From Mycobacterium neglectum (GTDB lineage Bacteria > Actinomycetota > Actinomycetes > Mycobacteriales > Mycobacteriaceae): a stretch of 64,000 nt of DNA. The stretch is from assembly GCF_002591975.1 (NCBI RefSeq), contig NZ_NVQE01000007.1, positions 112,240-176,239 of the forward strand. The letters are read 5' to 3'. Position numbers and translations under genes: made by a program. Of the stretch, positions 43,420-52,640 are shown in pieces (position 1 is the first letter of the stretch; every line of letters begins with the position of its first letter). The notes under the pieces were generated by a model. That model was given only the letters and a program-made list of their open reading frames with translations. It had not been told where the DNA came from and did no database searches.

Positions 43420-45344
43420 CGGCCCTCCGCCTCCGAGGTGACGAACCTTTGCTCCACGCGATCGCGGTCCAGCGCTTCCTGCTCTTCGTAGGCCACCTCG
43501 AGTCGGCTTCGGTCCTCGGCCTCCTGCCAGTCGCAGGCACGCTCGCTTCCGTCGTCGAGTTCGTCATCGGCGGCGAGCAGATAGCGGTACTGCGGCACGG
43601 TGGCCAGCAATTCGGCGTGCGTGCCGATGTGGGTGATGGCACCGCCGTCCAGCAGCGCCACCTTGTCGGCGAGCAGCACCGTCGACGCGCGGTGCGCGAC
43701 CACGATGCCCGTCACCTCGTGCAGCACCCGGCGCAACGCCTCTTCGACGACGGCCTCGGTGTGCACGTCCAGCGCCGACAACGTGTCGTCGAGCACCAGG
43801 ATCCGCGGTGCCGCCAAAATGGCACGAGCCAGCGAAAGCCGTTGCCGCTGACCGCCAGACAGGCTCATGCCCTGCTCGCCGATGCGGGTGTCCAGACCGT
43901 ACGGCAGGTCGTAGACGAACTGTGCGGCGGCGACCTCGATGGCCTGGGTCATCTGCTCGTTGGTCGCACCAGGCGCACCCAGCCTCAGATTCTCGGCGAC
44001 CGACATCGAGAACAGCGTCGGATCCTCGAACGCCGTGGCCACCGTCTCGCGCAGCGCGGGCAACGACAGATCACGAATATCGGTGCCGTCGATGCGGATC
44101 GCGCCCTCGGTGACGTCGTAGAGCCTCGACAGCAGCGAGGCCAACACGGACTTGCCCGAGCCGGTCGAGCCGACCAGCGCCAGCGTCTCCCCCGGCTCCA
44201 CGGTGGCCGTGACGTGGCGTAGAACCCAATCGTCGGGCTTGGCGTCGGGGAAGCGGAACCCCACGTCGACCAGTTCCAACCGTCCGCCCGACGGTGCCAC
44301 AGCGTCCGGGCCATCGACGATTTCCATTGGCGCATCGAAGATCTCGGCGATGCGGTTCGCGGCGGTGAACGACTCCTGCGTCATCGACAGCAGGAAGCCC
44401 AGCGACGCGATCGGCCAGACCAGCGACAGCATCATCGTGATGAACGCGACGAGCGTGCCCATGGTGACCAGACCGTGGCCGGCGGCGTAAGCCCCGAATC
44501 CGAGCACCACGATCAGCGTGAGGTTCGGAATGATCTCGAGCAGCGTCCAGAACTTCGCCGAAACCGACACCCTGTCGACCTGAGTGTCGTACAGGTCGGT
44601 GAGCTGATTGTCGAACCGTTCGTAGACGTAGTCCTCACGGCCGAACGACTTCACCACCCGCAGCCCCAGCGCGGATTCCTCGACGTGCGTGGCGACCTGA
44701 CCGCCCTGATCCTGCGCCAGCCGCGACAGTCGGGTGTACTCCTGCTGGAAGTGCAGCACGGTCGCGGCGATCGGCACGATCGACAGCAGCACCACCACAC
44801 CGAGCGGCCAGTACATCGCCAGCAGGATCGCGGTCACCACCGTGATCTGGATGACGTTGAGCAACAGGAAGACCAGGCCGAACGACATGAATCGGCGAAT
44901 CGTCCCGAGGTCGTTCATGATCCGCGACAACAGCTGGCCGGACGGCCAGCGGCTGTGGAACGACATCGGCAGGATCTGCAGGCGGGCGTAAAGGTCCTTG
45001 CGGATGTCGGCTTCCACGCCCATGGTGGCCCGTGCGACCAGCCACCGCCGGATGAACCAGAACACCGCTTCGGCGACGCCGACGCCCATCGCCGCGGCGC
45101 CGAGCGTCCAGAGGCCCTGCTGGTCCTGATGGCGCACCGGACCGTCGATCACGGCCTTGGTCATCAGCGGAATCGCCACCGTGGCGGTGAGGCTGAGCAG
45201 CGCGGTTGCGACCATCGCGATCCAGCGGCCGCGGTAAGGCATGAGATAGGGCAGGATGCGCCACAGATCCGAGCTCGGCCTGGCGCGCTTGGCCGGCGGC
45301 GCAATTGCGGGCGCCGCGCGAAGCGCGTTCAGGGAGTCGGTCAT
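43416..45344 (-). CDS. ABC exporter, fused membrane + ATPase half-transporter B (degenerate catalytic site)
   Basis: This 642-residue half-transporter has Walker A VGSTGSGKS, signature LSGGQ, but Walker B ILVLDDTLSALD with aspartate where the catalytic glutamate should be. An acidic, glutamate-rich tail of about 50 residues follows the ATPase domain. With half-transporter A it makes one good site and one degenerate site, as known from heterodimeric exporters such as TM287/288 or BmrCD. It is first in a two-gene operon. Confidence 0.93.
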   Translation of the reverse strand: MTDSLNALRAAPAIAPPAKRARPSSDLWRILPYLMPYRGRWIAMVATALLSLTATVAIPLMTKAVIDGPVRHQDQQGLWTLGAAAMGVGVAEAVFWFIRRWLVARATMGVEADIRKDLYARLQILPMSFHSRWPSGQLLSRIMNDLGTIRRFMSFGLVFLLLNVIQITVVTAILLAMYWPLGVVVLLSIVPIAATVLHFQQEYTRLSRLAQDQGGQVATHVEESALGLRVVKSFGREDYVYERFDNQLTDLYDTQVDRVSVSAKFWTLLEIIPNLTLIVVLGFGAYAAGHGLVTMGTLVAFITMMLSLVWPIASLGFLLSMTQESFTAANRIAEIFDAPMEIVDGPDAVAPSGGRLELVDVGFRFPDAKPDDWVLRHVTATVEPGETLALVGSTGSGKSVLASLLSRLYDVTEGAIRIDGTDIRDLSLPALRETVATAFEDPTLFSMSVAENLRLGAPGATNEQMTQAIEVAAAQFVYDLPYGLDTRIGEQGMSLSGGQRQRLSLARAILAAPRILVLDDTLSALDVHTEAVVEEALRRVLHEVTGIVVAHRASTVLLADKVALLDGGAITHIGTHAELLATVPQYRYLLAADDELDDGSERACDWQEAEDRSRLEVAYEEQEALDRDRVEQRFVTSEAEGR

Positions 45345-45403
45345 TTAGTACATCTTCCCATTGCGGGCAAATCGATAACCCTGCCGGCGATATGGCAGCA
45401 CGG

Positions 45404-47284
45404 TCATGCGGCGACCTTGTCGTCGCCGAACTGCGTCTCGTAGAGGTCGGCATAGCGTCCGCGGCGGGCCAGCAGTTGGTCGTGTGTGCCACGCTCCACG
45501 ATGCGGCCGTCCTCCACGACGAGGATGACGTCGGCGGCGCGCACCGTGGACAACCGGTGGGCGATGACGATCGAGGTCCGACCTGCGAACGCTTCGGCAA
45601 GGGCCTGCTGCACCGCGACCTCGGACTCCGAGTCCAGCGACGCCGTCGCCTCGTCCAGCACGACCACCCGTGACCTTCCCAGCAGCAGTCGCGCGATCGT
45701 CAACCGCTGACGCTGTCCGCCGGACAGACGGTATCCGCGCTCACCGACAACTGTGTCCAACCCGTCGGGCATCTCCGCAACCACGTCGGCCAGCCGCGCG
45801 CGGCGCAGCGCCTCCCACAACTGGTCGTCGGTCGCGGCAGGAGCGGCCAACGCGAGGTTCGACCGAATGGACTCGTGGAACAGGTGCCCGTCTTGGGTGA
45901 CCATGCCGACCGTGTCCTTCAGCGACGCGAAGGTCAGGTCGCGTACGTCGATGCCGTTGAGGCGGACCGCGCCGGAGTCGACGTCGTACAGGCGTGCCAG
46001 CAGGGCTGCCGTCGTTGACTTACCCGCGCCGGATGAGCCGACCAACGCCACCATCTGACCGGGTCGGGCGGTGAACGAAATACCGTGCAGCACCTCGTCC
46101 CCGCCGCGATCGTCCAACTCGGCGACCTCTTCGAGCGAGGCCAGCGACACCTTGTCGGCAGCCGGGTAGGAGAACCGGACTGAGTCGAACTCAACGGTGA
46201 CCGGGCCGTCCGGAACCGTCCCGGCGTCCGGACGCTCACCGATCAGCGGCACCAGATCGAGCACCTCGAAGACCCGCTCGAAACTGACCAGTGCGGTGGC
46301 GATCTCGACTCGTGCATTGGCCAGCGCGGTCAGCGGCGCGTACAGCCGGGTCAGCAACAGCGCCAGCGACACGATCGCGCCGGCCTGCAGATGCCCGCCG
46401 ATCGCCAACGCCCCGCCCAGCCCGTACACCAACGCCAGGGCCAGCGCCGACATCAGCGTCAGCGAGTTCATGAACGTCGACTGCAGCATTGCCGTGCGCA
46501 CCCCGATGTCGCGCACTCGCCCGGCCCGCACGCCGAACTCGCGGGACTCGGCGGCGGTGTCGCCGAAAAGCTTGACCAGCGTCGCGCCGGGTGCCGAGAA
46601 CCGCTCGGTCATCTGCGTGTTCATCGTCGCGTTGTGAGCGGCCGACTCGCGAGACAGCCGAGCCATCGCCGTGCCGATCCGGCGGGCCGGAATCACGAAC
46701 AGCGGCATCAAGGCCAACGACAGCAGCGTGATCTGCCACGAGATCCGCAGCATCACCACGAGCGTCAGCGTCAACGTGACGATATTGGTCACCACGCCCG
46801 ACAGCGTGTCGGAGAAGGCCCGCTGGGCACCCATCACGTCGTTGCCCAGCCGGCTCACGAGTGCACCCGTTCGGGTGCGGGTGAAGAACGCCACCGGCAT
46901 CCGCTGCACATGGTCGAACACTGCGGTCCGCAGGTCCAAGATCAGCCCTTCACCGATCACCGATGACAACCATCGCGTCACCAGCGAAACGACCGCTTCC
47001 GCGACCGCGACCGCGGCGATGACGGCGGCGAGCGTCATCACCATCGCCGAACTGCCTGCGCCGGTGATCTCGTCGACCACCCGACCCGCCAGCAGAGGGG
47101 TCGCCACGGTCAGTCCCGCGGCGCCCACGCTCACCGCCAGGAAAACCGCGAGTCTGCGGTGATGCCGTCCGGCGAAACGCCAGATCCGGCCGAGCAACCG
47201 ACGGTCGGCCAACGAGTGCAGATCGCCGCCGCGTGCGTGCGTCTGCCGATAGAGCGATTGCCTGGCAACCGTTTCCAAACTCAT
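45404..47284 (-). CDS. ABC exporter, fused membrane + ATPase (canonical, probable homodimer)
   Basis: This 626-residue half-transporter has six membrane helices and fully canonical ATPase motifs: Walker A VGSSGAGKST, signature LSGGQRQRL, Walker B VVVLDEATASLD and H-loop AHRLST. It lies upstream of, and in the same direction as, the heterodimer genes, with a 59-base gap. The intact motifs suggest it works as a homodimer. The ATG at 47284 is preferred over an upstream start at 47308. Confidence 0.92.
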   Translation of the reverse strand: MSLETVARQSLYRQTHARGGDLHSLADRRLLGRIWRFAGRHHRRLAVFLAVSVGAAGLTVATPLLAGRVVDEITGAGSSAMVMTLAAVIAAVAVAEAVVSLVTRWLSSVIGEGLILDLRTAVFDHVQRMPVAFFTRTRTGALVSRLGNDVMGAQRAFSDTLSGVVTNIVTLTLTLVVMLRISWQITLLSLALMPLFVIPARRIGTAMARLSRESAAHNATMNTQMTERFSAPGATLVKLFGDTAAESREFGVRAGRVRDIGVRTAMLQSTFMNSLTLMSALALALVYGLGGALAIGGHLQAGAIVSLALLLTRLYAPLTALANARVEIATALVSFERVFEVLDLVPLIGERPDAGTVPDGPVTVEFDSVRFSYPAADKVSLASLEEVAELDDRGGDEVLHGISFTARPGQMVALVGSSGAGKSTTAALLARLYDVDSGAVRLNGIDVRDLTFASLKDTVGMVTQDGHLFHESIRSNLALAAPAATDDQLWEALRRARLADVVAEMPDGLDTVVGERGYRLSGGQRQRLTIARLLLGRSRVVVLDEATASLDSESEVAVQQALAEAFAGRTSIVIAHRLSTVRAADVILVVEDGRIVERGTHDQLLARRGRYADLYETQFGDDKVAA

Positions 47285-47368
47285 GGATTCACCGTAAAAC
47301 CTCAACAATGGATGAGGTCAAAGCCTTCCCCGGGTGTCGGGGCGTGAATTCAGATGCCCGAGCGCGAC

Positions 47369-48250
47369 TCAGCCGTCGTCGCGATGCGCCTTCTGCAGTT
47401 CCCGTTCGGCGTCCTCGAGTGCGGCGCGCGCGTCGCGCAACCGCTCGAGCAAATCGTCCTTCTCGTGCTCCTTGCGGTCGGCCGCCCTGGCCTCCTCCAT
47501 CGAGTTCAGCACGATGCCGATGAACAGGTTGAAGATCAGGAAGCTGGCGAGCAGCACGTAGCTGATGAAGAACAGAATGGTCCACTGCGAAATCTCTTGG
47601 CCCATCGCGACATTGTCGGGAAAGTTCTCCAGCGTGAGCATGACGAACATCGTGAGCATCGCCAGGCCCACGTTGCCGTAGTTGGCCGGATCGTGGCTGC
47701 CGAACAGCACCCAGCCGGCCATCCCGTAGATGAAGATCAGCACGAACGTCGCCGCGGCCAACGATGCGATGCCCGGCACGCTCCTGCCCGCGGCGCTGAC
47801 CAGCACACGCAGGTCGGGCAGGAAGCGCACGAGGCGCACGATCCGCAGCAGTCGCACCATTCGGAGCAGCATGGCGTTCGCCCGCAGTGCAGGCACGAAG
47901 GATGCGACCACGACGATGAAGTCGAAGATGTTCCAGCCGTCCTTGACGAACTCCCGCGGGTTCCACCGATACGCCGTCAGTCGGATGAGCAACTCGACGA
48001 CATAGATGCCGAGGATGACGTTGTAGATCGTGGCGAACAGCGGTTCGTGGCGGCTGGCGAGGTCCGCATAAGTCCCCATCCCCAGCACGATCGCGTTGAT
48101 GACGATCACGCCGACGATGAAGAGTTCGAAGCTGCGGTTATTGATCAGCGCGCGGCAGCGATCCGGGATCGAGTTCGATCCGGCCGGCTGCGGTTGGGGG
48201 ACCCGTTCCGGCGGCGGTGCCCCGACAGCGTCGGGGGAAGTGAGCGTCAC
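47369..48250 (-). CDS. Single-domain voltage-gated cation channel (BacNav-like)
   Basis: This 293-residue membrane protein has the six-helix channel layout. S1-S3 are at about 41-115, and S4 has arginines at R130, R133, R136, R139 and R142. The pore loop carries the selectivity filter T206-L-E-N-F, and S6 ends near NLFIGIVLN. A C-terminal coiled coil (about 251-288) would hold four subunits together. The filter TLENF differs from the sodium-selective TLESW, so ion preference is uncertain. The GTG at 48250 fits the mature N-terminus; longer frames lack coding character. It is not near any obvious partner. Confidence 0.88.
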   Translation of the reverse strand: MTLTSPDAVGAPPPERVPQPQPAGSNSIPDRCRALINNRSFELFIVGVIVINAIVLGMGTYADLASRHEPLFATIYNVILGIYVVELLIRLTAYRWNPREFVKDGWNIFDFIVVVASFVPALRANAMLLRMVRLLRIVRLVRFLPDLRVLVSAAGRSVPGIASLAAATFVLIFIYGMAGWVLFGSHDPANYGNVGLAMLTMFVMLTLENFPDNVAMGQEISQWTILFFISYVLLASFLIFNLFIGIVLNSMEEARAADRKEHEKDDLLERLRDARAALEDAERELQKAHRDDG

Positions 48251-48315
48251 CCTATGTAGATAGCAGTACGGGGGTGTGTTTGCTATAGCTAGCGCACTCT
48301 TTTTTGGCGCTGACG

Positions 48316-48861
48316 TCAAATAATCCCGAAATAGCCGATAACACCCGCGGCAATCACGACAAGCAAGGGATTGGTCTTGGTGAAGACGAAGATCGCTGTG
48401 CAGACCGCTGTCAGCACATAGGCCCGCCAGTCGTGGTCCGCGGTCCGGCTCATCACCAGCGAGGTGGCCATGATCAGACCGACGGTCAGCGGCGCGAAGC
48501 CCTTCTCGACCGCGACCCGCCACTTGGACTTCTGCGCCTTCTGCCAGAACAGCGTCACCGTGTACATGAGCGAGGCGGCGGGGACGATCATCGCGGCCGT
48601 GGCGATGAGTCCCCCGACGATCGCGCCGGGCACGCCCCCGACCGACAGTCCTGCGCCGTATCCCACCAGCGTGACGATCAGGATGCTCGGACCCGGTGCG
48701 GTCTGCGAGATCGAGAAGATATCGGCGAACTGCGCGTTGGTCATCCAGTGATGCCCATCGACCGCCTGACGATGCATATCGGGCAGCACCGCATTTCCGC
48801 CGCCGATGGAGAGCAGGGATAGCCCGGCGAACATGCCAGCCAACTCGAGGTAGGTGCTCAT
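48316..48861 (-). CDS. Chromate transporter, C-terminal-type half (ChrA superfamily)
   Basis: This 181-residue membrane protein has about five helices and the ChrA segment GMFAGLSLLSIGGGNAVLPDMHR followed by FADIFSISQTAPGPS. It is one of the two short ChrA proteins that together replace the long form. The ATG at 48861 overlaps the stop of the other half (ATGA). It probably exports chromate or sulfate-like oxyanions. Confidence 0.9.
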   Translation of the reverse strand: MSTYLELAGMFAGLSLLSIGGGNAVLPDMHRQAVDGHHWMTNAQFADIFSISQTAPGPSILIVTLVGYGAGLSVGGVPGAIVGGLIATAAMIVPAASLMYTVTLFWQKAQKSKWRVAVEKGFAPLTVGLIMATSLVMSRTADHDWRAYVLTAVCTAIFVFTKTNPLLVVIAAGVIGYFGII

Positions 48862-49427
48862 GATGATTGCGCGGCGGGGTTTCTCGGCCACGCCCAGAGC
48901 AGTGCCAACGGCGCGACGATCAGCAGCGTCAGCGGGAGGGGCAGCCGCACAAGGCCATTCAGCACGAAAGCCAATCCGAAGAGCGCTATCGGCACGACCC
49001 CGGTCAGGCACTTCCTACCGGTCTGGATCACCATCGCAATCGTCAGTGCCACGGCCGCCGCCGATGCGCCGTGCAGAACACCCTTGACCGCGGCCTGCTC
49101 CTTGAAGCGGAAATACAGGAACGCCATCACCAGAACGATGATCACCGGCAGAAAGCACAGGCCGAACAGCGCCGCGAGCACGCCGGGCAGCCCGCGCATC
49201 TTGCTGCCCGCGAAGACGGCCATATTCACCTGATTCGCGCCGGGCAGGATCCGGCACATCGTCATCGCGGAGAGGAACTCCTCTTCGCCGAGCCACTGCT
49301 TCTCGACGACGAGTACCTCCCGCGACCAGGCCGACAGGCCGCCGCCGAATGAAGCCAGCGCTATGTGGTTGAACGTCCACGCCAACTCGACCAGCGAGAC
49401 CTTCTCCAGCCCTGCGGGCTCATTCAT
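48858..49427 (-). CDS. Chromate transporter, N-terminal-type half (ChrA superfamily)
   Basis: This 189-residue membrane protein has the ChrA motif IALASFGGGLSAWSREVLVV and the segment CRILPGANQVNMAVFAG. It is co-translated with the other short ChrA gene. Its first eight bases overlap the end of the phospholipase-D-like gene. Two short ChrA proteins inserted in opposite topology are thought to make the functional unit. Confidence 0.9.
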   Translation of the reverse strand: MNEPAGLEKVSLVELAWTFNHIALASFGGGLSAWSREVLVVEKQWLGEEEFLSAMTMCRILPGANQVNMAVFAGSKMRGLPGVLAALFGLCFLPVIIVLVMAFLYFRFKEQAAVKGVLHGASAAAVALTIAMVIQTGRKCLTGVVPIALFGLAFVLNGLVRLPLPLTLLIVAPLALLWAWPRNPAAQSS

Positions 49428-50409
49428 GCATGAGTTCGTGGTCGTGCGGAAAATCGTCCTCGTGGTGATGCGACGTCTCCAGCGGGTCCGGCGGCTCGTA
49501 GTGGTGCGACAGCTCCCAGTCCGCGGCGAAGACCTGCGTCAGACGCGCCACCGTCGGCGGATCCGAAACGAGTATCCCGAGCTCACGACGCAAATCAAAC
49601 GCGCTGCGATCGATGTTCATCGACCCGATCAACGCGCGCTCGTCGTCGACAAGCAGAAGCTTTGCGTGCACTCGCAGATTCTTCTGCTTGTGCACCTTCA
49701 CGCCGAAGCGGCGCAGAGTGCGTAGCGACGCGAAGGTGTCGAGGATGTCCCATTCGCTGATGCCGTGCTTGCCACCGCAGAGCACACGCACCTTCACGCC
49801 GCGATCGGCCGCGGACGCGATTCGCTCGAGAATGACGGCGTCGACGTATTTGGGGTGTTGGATATCGAGCCGGTGCGCGGCCGTGTCGATGAATTGCGCC
49901 ATGTGATAGCGGGAATTGGAGTTGCTCCAGAGCAGACCCTCGTACGCCGAGCAGGTCCAGTCGAGTTCCTGCCAATCGGCATCGAAGACTTCGATGATCT
50001 GCGCGACGTGCACGGGGTCGTGGGTGATCACGCCGTAGTCACGGGTCAGCGTGAAGTATTTCGTGCAGAGATTGAATGTGGCGACGAGGGCGGCTCTGTC
50101 ATCGGCCACGATCGACTTCTCGTGCGTGACATAGAACTTGGGATTGGACCACCGGACGGTGATACCGGCCGCGGCGAATCGCTCGAACGTCTCGTCGTTG
50201 GCCCGGTCGCCTCCCGAGCGTGCGGGGTTGAGCATGACGCGTACGTCGACACCCGCATTGCGCCGTTCGATCACCGCCTGGATCAGGATCTCTTCAGTGA
50301 AGGTGAACTGTTTGATCAGCAGCGAATTTTGTGCCGAGGAAATCAATTCGCGGACCGGATCCACACCGTCATCGGGCTCGACGATCAACCGGGGCGAAGG
50401 AGCTGGCAC
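49420..50409 (-). CDS. Phospholipase D-like (HKD) protein
   Basis: This 329-residue protein has two HKD active-site motifs: HEKSIVADD near residue 95 and HAKLLLVDD near 245. Each is followed by a conserved (S/F)xN turn, so it has a complete pair for phosphatidyl or phosphodiester transfer. It resembles cardiolipin-synthase-like enzymes. No membrane helix is present at the N-terminus. A histidine-rich tail (HHHEDDFPHDHELMHE) could bind metal. Start GTG at 50409; overlaps the ChrA gene by eight bases. Confidence 0.88.
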   Translation of the reverse strand: MPAPSPRLIVEPDDGVDPVRELISSAQNSLLIKQFTFTEEILIQAVIERRNAGVDVRVMLNPARSGGDRANDETFERFAAAGITVRWSNPKFYVTHEKSIVADDRAALVATFNLCTKYFTLTRDYGVITHDPVHVAQIIEVFDADWQELDWTCSAYEGLLWSNSNSRYHMAQFIDTAAHRLDIQHPKYVDAVILERIASAADRGVKVRVLCGGKHGISEWDILDTFASLRTLRRFGVKVHKQKNLRVHAKLLLVDDERALIGSMNIDRSAFDLRRELGILVSDPPTVARLTQVFAADWELSHHYEPPDPLETSHHHEDDFPHDHELMHE

Positions 50410-50474
50410 AAGTTCCGGATGCTAGCAGCGCGTGAATTTGCCCGCTTTGCTATCACGCGATCGTTTCGCGGGCC

Positions 50475-50491
50475 GTGACACGGCAGTGACA
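50475..50491. promoter_or_regulatory. Direct repeat of GTGACA upstream of prrA (possible OmpR-family site)
   Basis: GTGACA occurs at 50475-50480 and again at 50486-50491, with an 11-base spacing as is usual for OmpR-family tandem half-sites. It lies about 80 bases before the prrA start in the 159-base gap, and autoregulation by PrrA is one reading. Confidence 0.4.
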
Positions 50492-50568
50492 AGACCGTCG
50501 CTACGGCGAGACAGTCCTACCTACGCGCCTGACACATGGCGGGGACACCATCAGGCAAGATTGGGGCC

Positions 50569-51279
50569 ATGGCCAGTGGCAGTGAAGGTGCAGCGTCACC
50601 CCGGGTGCTCGTGGTCGACGACGACCCCGACGTGCTCGCCTCACTCGAGCGCGGACTGCGGCTGTCCGGTTTCGACGTGTCCACCGCGATCGACGGCGCC
50701 GAAGCGCTGCGCAGCGCGACCGAGACCCGCCCCGACGCGATCGTGCTCGACATCAACATGCCGGTGCTCGACGGCGTCAGCGTGGTCACGGCGCTGCGCG
50801 CCATGGACAACGACGTCCCCGTCTGCGTGCTCTCGGCCCGCAGTTCGGTCGACGACCGTGTCGCCGGCCTCGAAGCGGGGGCAGACGATTACCTGGTCAA
50901 GCCGTTCGTGCTGCAGGAGCTGGTGGCACGGGTCAAGGCGCTGCTTCGCCGGCGCGGTTCGACGGCGACGTTCTCCTCGGAAACCATCCAGGTAGGTCCG
51001 TTGGAGGTCGACATCCCCGGCCGCCGCGCCCGGGTCAACGGCGTGGACGTCGACCTGACCAAGCGCGAGTTCGATCTGCTCGCGGTGCTGGCCGAGCACA
51101 AGACCGCGGTGCTTTCGCGAGCTCAGCTGCTCGAGCTGGTGTGGGGATACGACTTCGCCGCCGACACCAACGTCGTCGACGTTTTCATCGGGTACCTTCG
51201 CCGCAAGCTCGAGGCCGGCGGCGCGCCCCGGCTGCTGCACACGGTGCGTGGAGTGGGATTCGTCCTGCGCACGCAGTAG
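50569..51279 (+). CDS. prrA: Response regulator PrrA
   Basis: This 236-residue OmpR-family regulator has a receiver domain with phospho-acceptor D61 ([11 protein letters not shown]) and the acidic pocket VVDDDPD at 16-22, then a winged helix (residues about 140-236, ending GVGFVLRTQ). The length and sequence match M. tuberculosis PrrA almost residue for residue, which decides the ATG at 50569 over the earlier one at 50536. With PrrB it forms a two-component system that is essential in M. tuberculosis. Directly followed by prrB. Confidence 0.97.
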   Translation: MASGSEGAASPRVLVVDDDPDVLASLERGLRLSGFDVSTAIDGAEALRSATETRPDAIVLDINMPVLDGVSVVTALRAMDNDVPVCVLSARSSVDDRVAGLEAGADDYLVKPFVLQELVARVKALLRRRGSTATFSSETIQVGPLEVDIPGRRARVNGVDVDLTKREFDLLAVLAEHKTAVLSRAQLLELVWGYDFAADTNVVDVFIGYLRRKLEAGGAPRLLHTVRGVGFVLRTQ

Positions 51280-51283
51280 TCCG

Positions 51284-52624
51284 ATGAGCCTGCTGACGCG
51301 GATCTTCCGCCGCACCCCGTCCCTTCGCCAGCGAGTGGCGTTCACCAGTGCCATCGCCGGGGCGATCGTCGTCGTCATCGCGGGCACCGTGGTCTGGTTC
51401 GGCATCACCGACGCGTGGAACGAACGGCTGGACCGCAGGCTGGACGAGGCGGCGGGGTTTGCGATTCCGTTCCTGCCGCGCGGGCTCGACGAGATCCCGA
51501 AATCGCCCAACGACAAGGACGCGATCATCACCGTGCGCAAGGGCGGGCAGGTGACGTCGAACTCCGACGTCGTGCTGCCGCAGCTCGAGCCGGGGTACGC
51601 CGATACCTACGTCGACGGTGTGCGCTACCGGGTCCGCACGGTGGACATCCGGCTGCCCGAGCCGATGTCGGTGGCCGTCGGCGCGACCTACGAGGGGACC
51701 ATCGCCGACATCAACAACCTGCATCGCAGGGTGATCGTCATCTGCACCCTGGCGATCGGCGCCGCCACGGTCGGCGGGTGGGTGCTTGCCGCATTCGCCG
51801 TGCGGCCGTTCAAACGCCTTGCCCAACAGACCCGTCAGATCGACGCGGGCGACGAGGATCCCGACATCGAGGTCAGCGGAGCCACCGAAGCCGTCGAGAT
51901 CGCCGAGGCGGTGCAGGGTCTCGTCGAACGGGTGTGGAACGAACAGGACAAAACCAAGGCCGCGCTGACGTCAGCCCGCGACTTCGCGTCGGTGTCGGCG
52001 CACGAACTACGGACCCCGCTGACCGCGATGCGGACCAACCTCGAGGTGCTGGCCACCCTGGATCTGCCCGAGGAGCAGCGCAAGGAGGTCGTCAACGACG
52101 TCATCCGCACGCAGTCGCGCATCGAGGCCACCCTCGGGGCGCTGGAGCGGCTGGCGCAGGGTGAGCTGTCGACGGCGGACGACCACGTGCCCGTCGACAT
52201 CACTGAACTGCTCGACCGCGCCGCACACGACGCCATGCGCGTGTACCCGGAGTTGGACGTGTCGTTGGTGCCCGCGCCGACGGTGATCATCGTCGGACTG
52301 CCCGCCGGTCTGCGGTTGGCGGTGGACAACGCAATCGCCAACGCGGTCAAGCACGGTGGCGCGTCCCGCGTGCAGCTCTCGGCGGTCAGTTCGCGCGCCG
52401 GCGTGGAGATCGCGATCGACGACGACGGCAGCGGCGTTCCCGAGGAGGAACGCGAGGTCGTGTTCGACCGGTTCATTCGTGGCTCGACCGCGTCGCGCTC
52501 TGGCTCCGGGCTTGGGCTAGCGCTGGTCGCCCAGCAGGCCGAATTGCACGGCGGCACAGCTGCTCTGGACGAGAGCCCGCTCGGCGGCACTCGACTGTTG
52601 CTGAGGCTGCCCGGTCCGAGCTAG
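51284..52624 (+). CDS. prrB: Sensor histidine kinase PrrB
   Basis: This 446-residue membrane kinase has helices at about 18-40 and 149-171 around an extracytoplasmic sensor of about 108 residues, a HAMP linker, and the H-box SAHELRTPLT (H240). A HATPase domain follows with N (DNAIANAVKHGG), DDDGSGVP and GSGLGLA motifs. It starts four bases after prrA. It phosphorylates PrrA. The membrane topology follows the M. tuberculosis orthologue. Confidence 0.97.
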   Translation: MSLLTRIFRRTPSLRQRVAFTSAIAGAIVVVIAGTVVWFGITDAWNERLDRRLDEAAGFAIPFLPRGLDEIPKSPNDKDAIITVRKGGQVTSNSDVVLPQLEPGYADTYVDGVRYRVRTVDIRLPEPMSVAVGATYEGTIADINNLHRRVIVICTLAIGAATVGGWVLAAFAVRPFKRLAQQTRQIDAGDEDPDIEVSGATEAVEIAEAVQGLVERVWNEQDKTKAALTSARDFASVSAHELRTPLTAMRTNLEVLATLDLPEEQRKEVVNDVIRTQSRIEATLGALERLAQGELSTADDHVPVDITELLDRAAHDAMRVYPELDVSLVPAPTVIIVGLPAGLRLAVDNAIANAVKHGGASRVQLSAVSSRAGVEIAIDDDGSGVPEEEREVVFDRFIRGSTASRSGSGLGLALVAQQAELHGGTAALDESPLGGTRLLLRLPGPS

Positions 52625-52640
52625 TTGTTCGCGGCCCGTG

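Noticed and set aside
42286..43491. Long plus-strand frame opposite the ABC exporter half A
   Set aside because: His/Gln/Arg-rich without family features, and lies opposite a clear ABC transporter.
28327..50409. Prophage or integrative element explaining the 22-kb segment
   Set aside because: No integrase, transposase, tRNA attachment site or flanking direct repeats could be seen.
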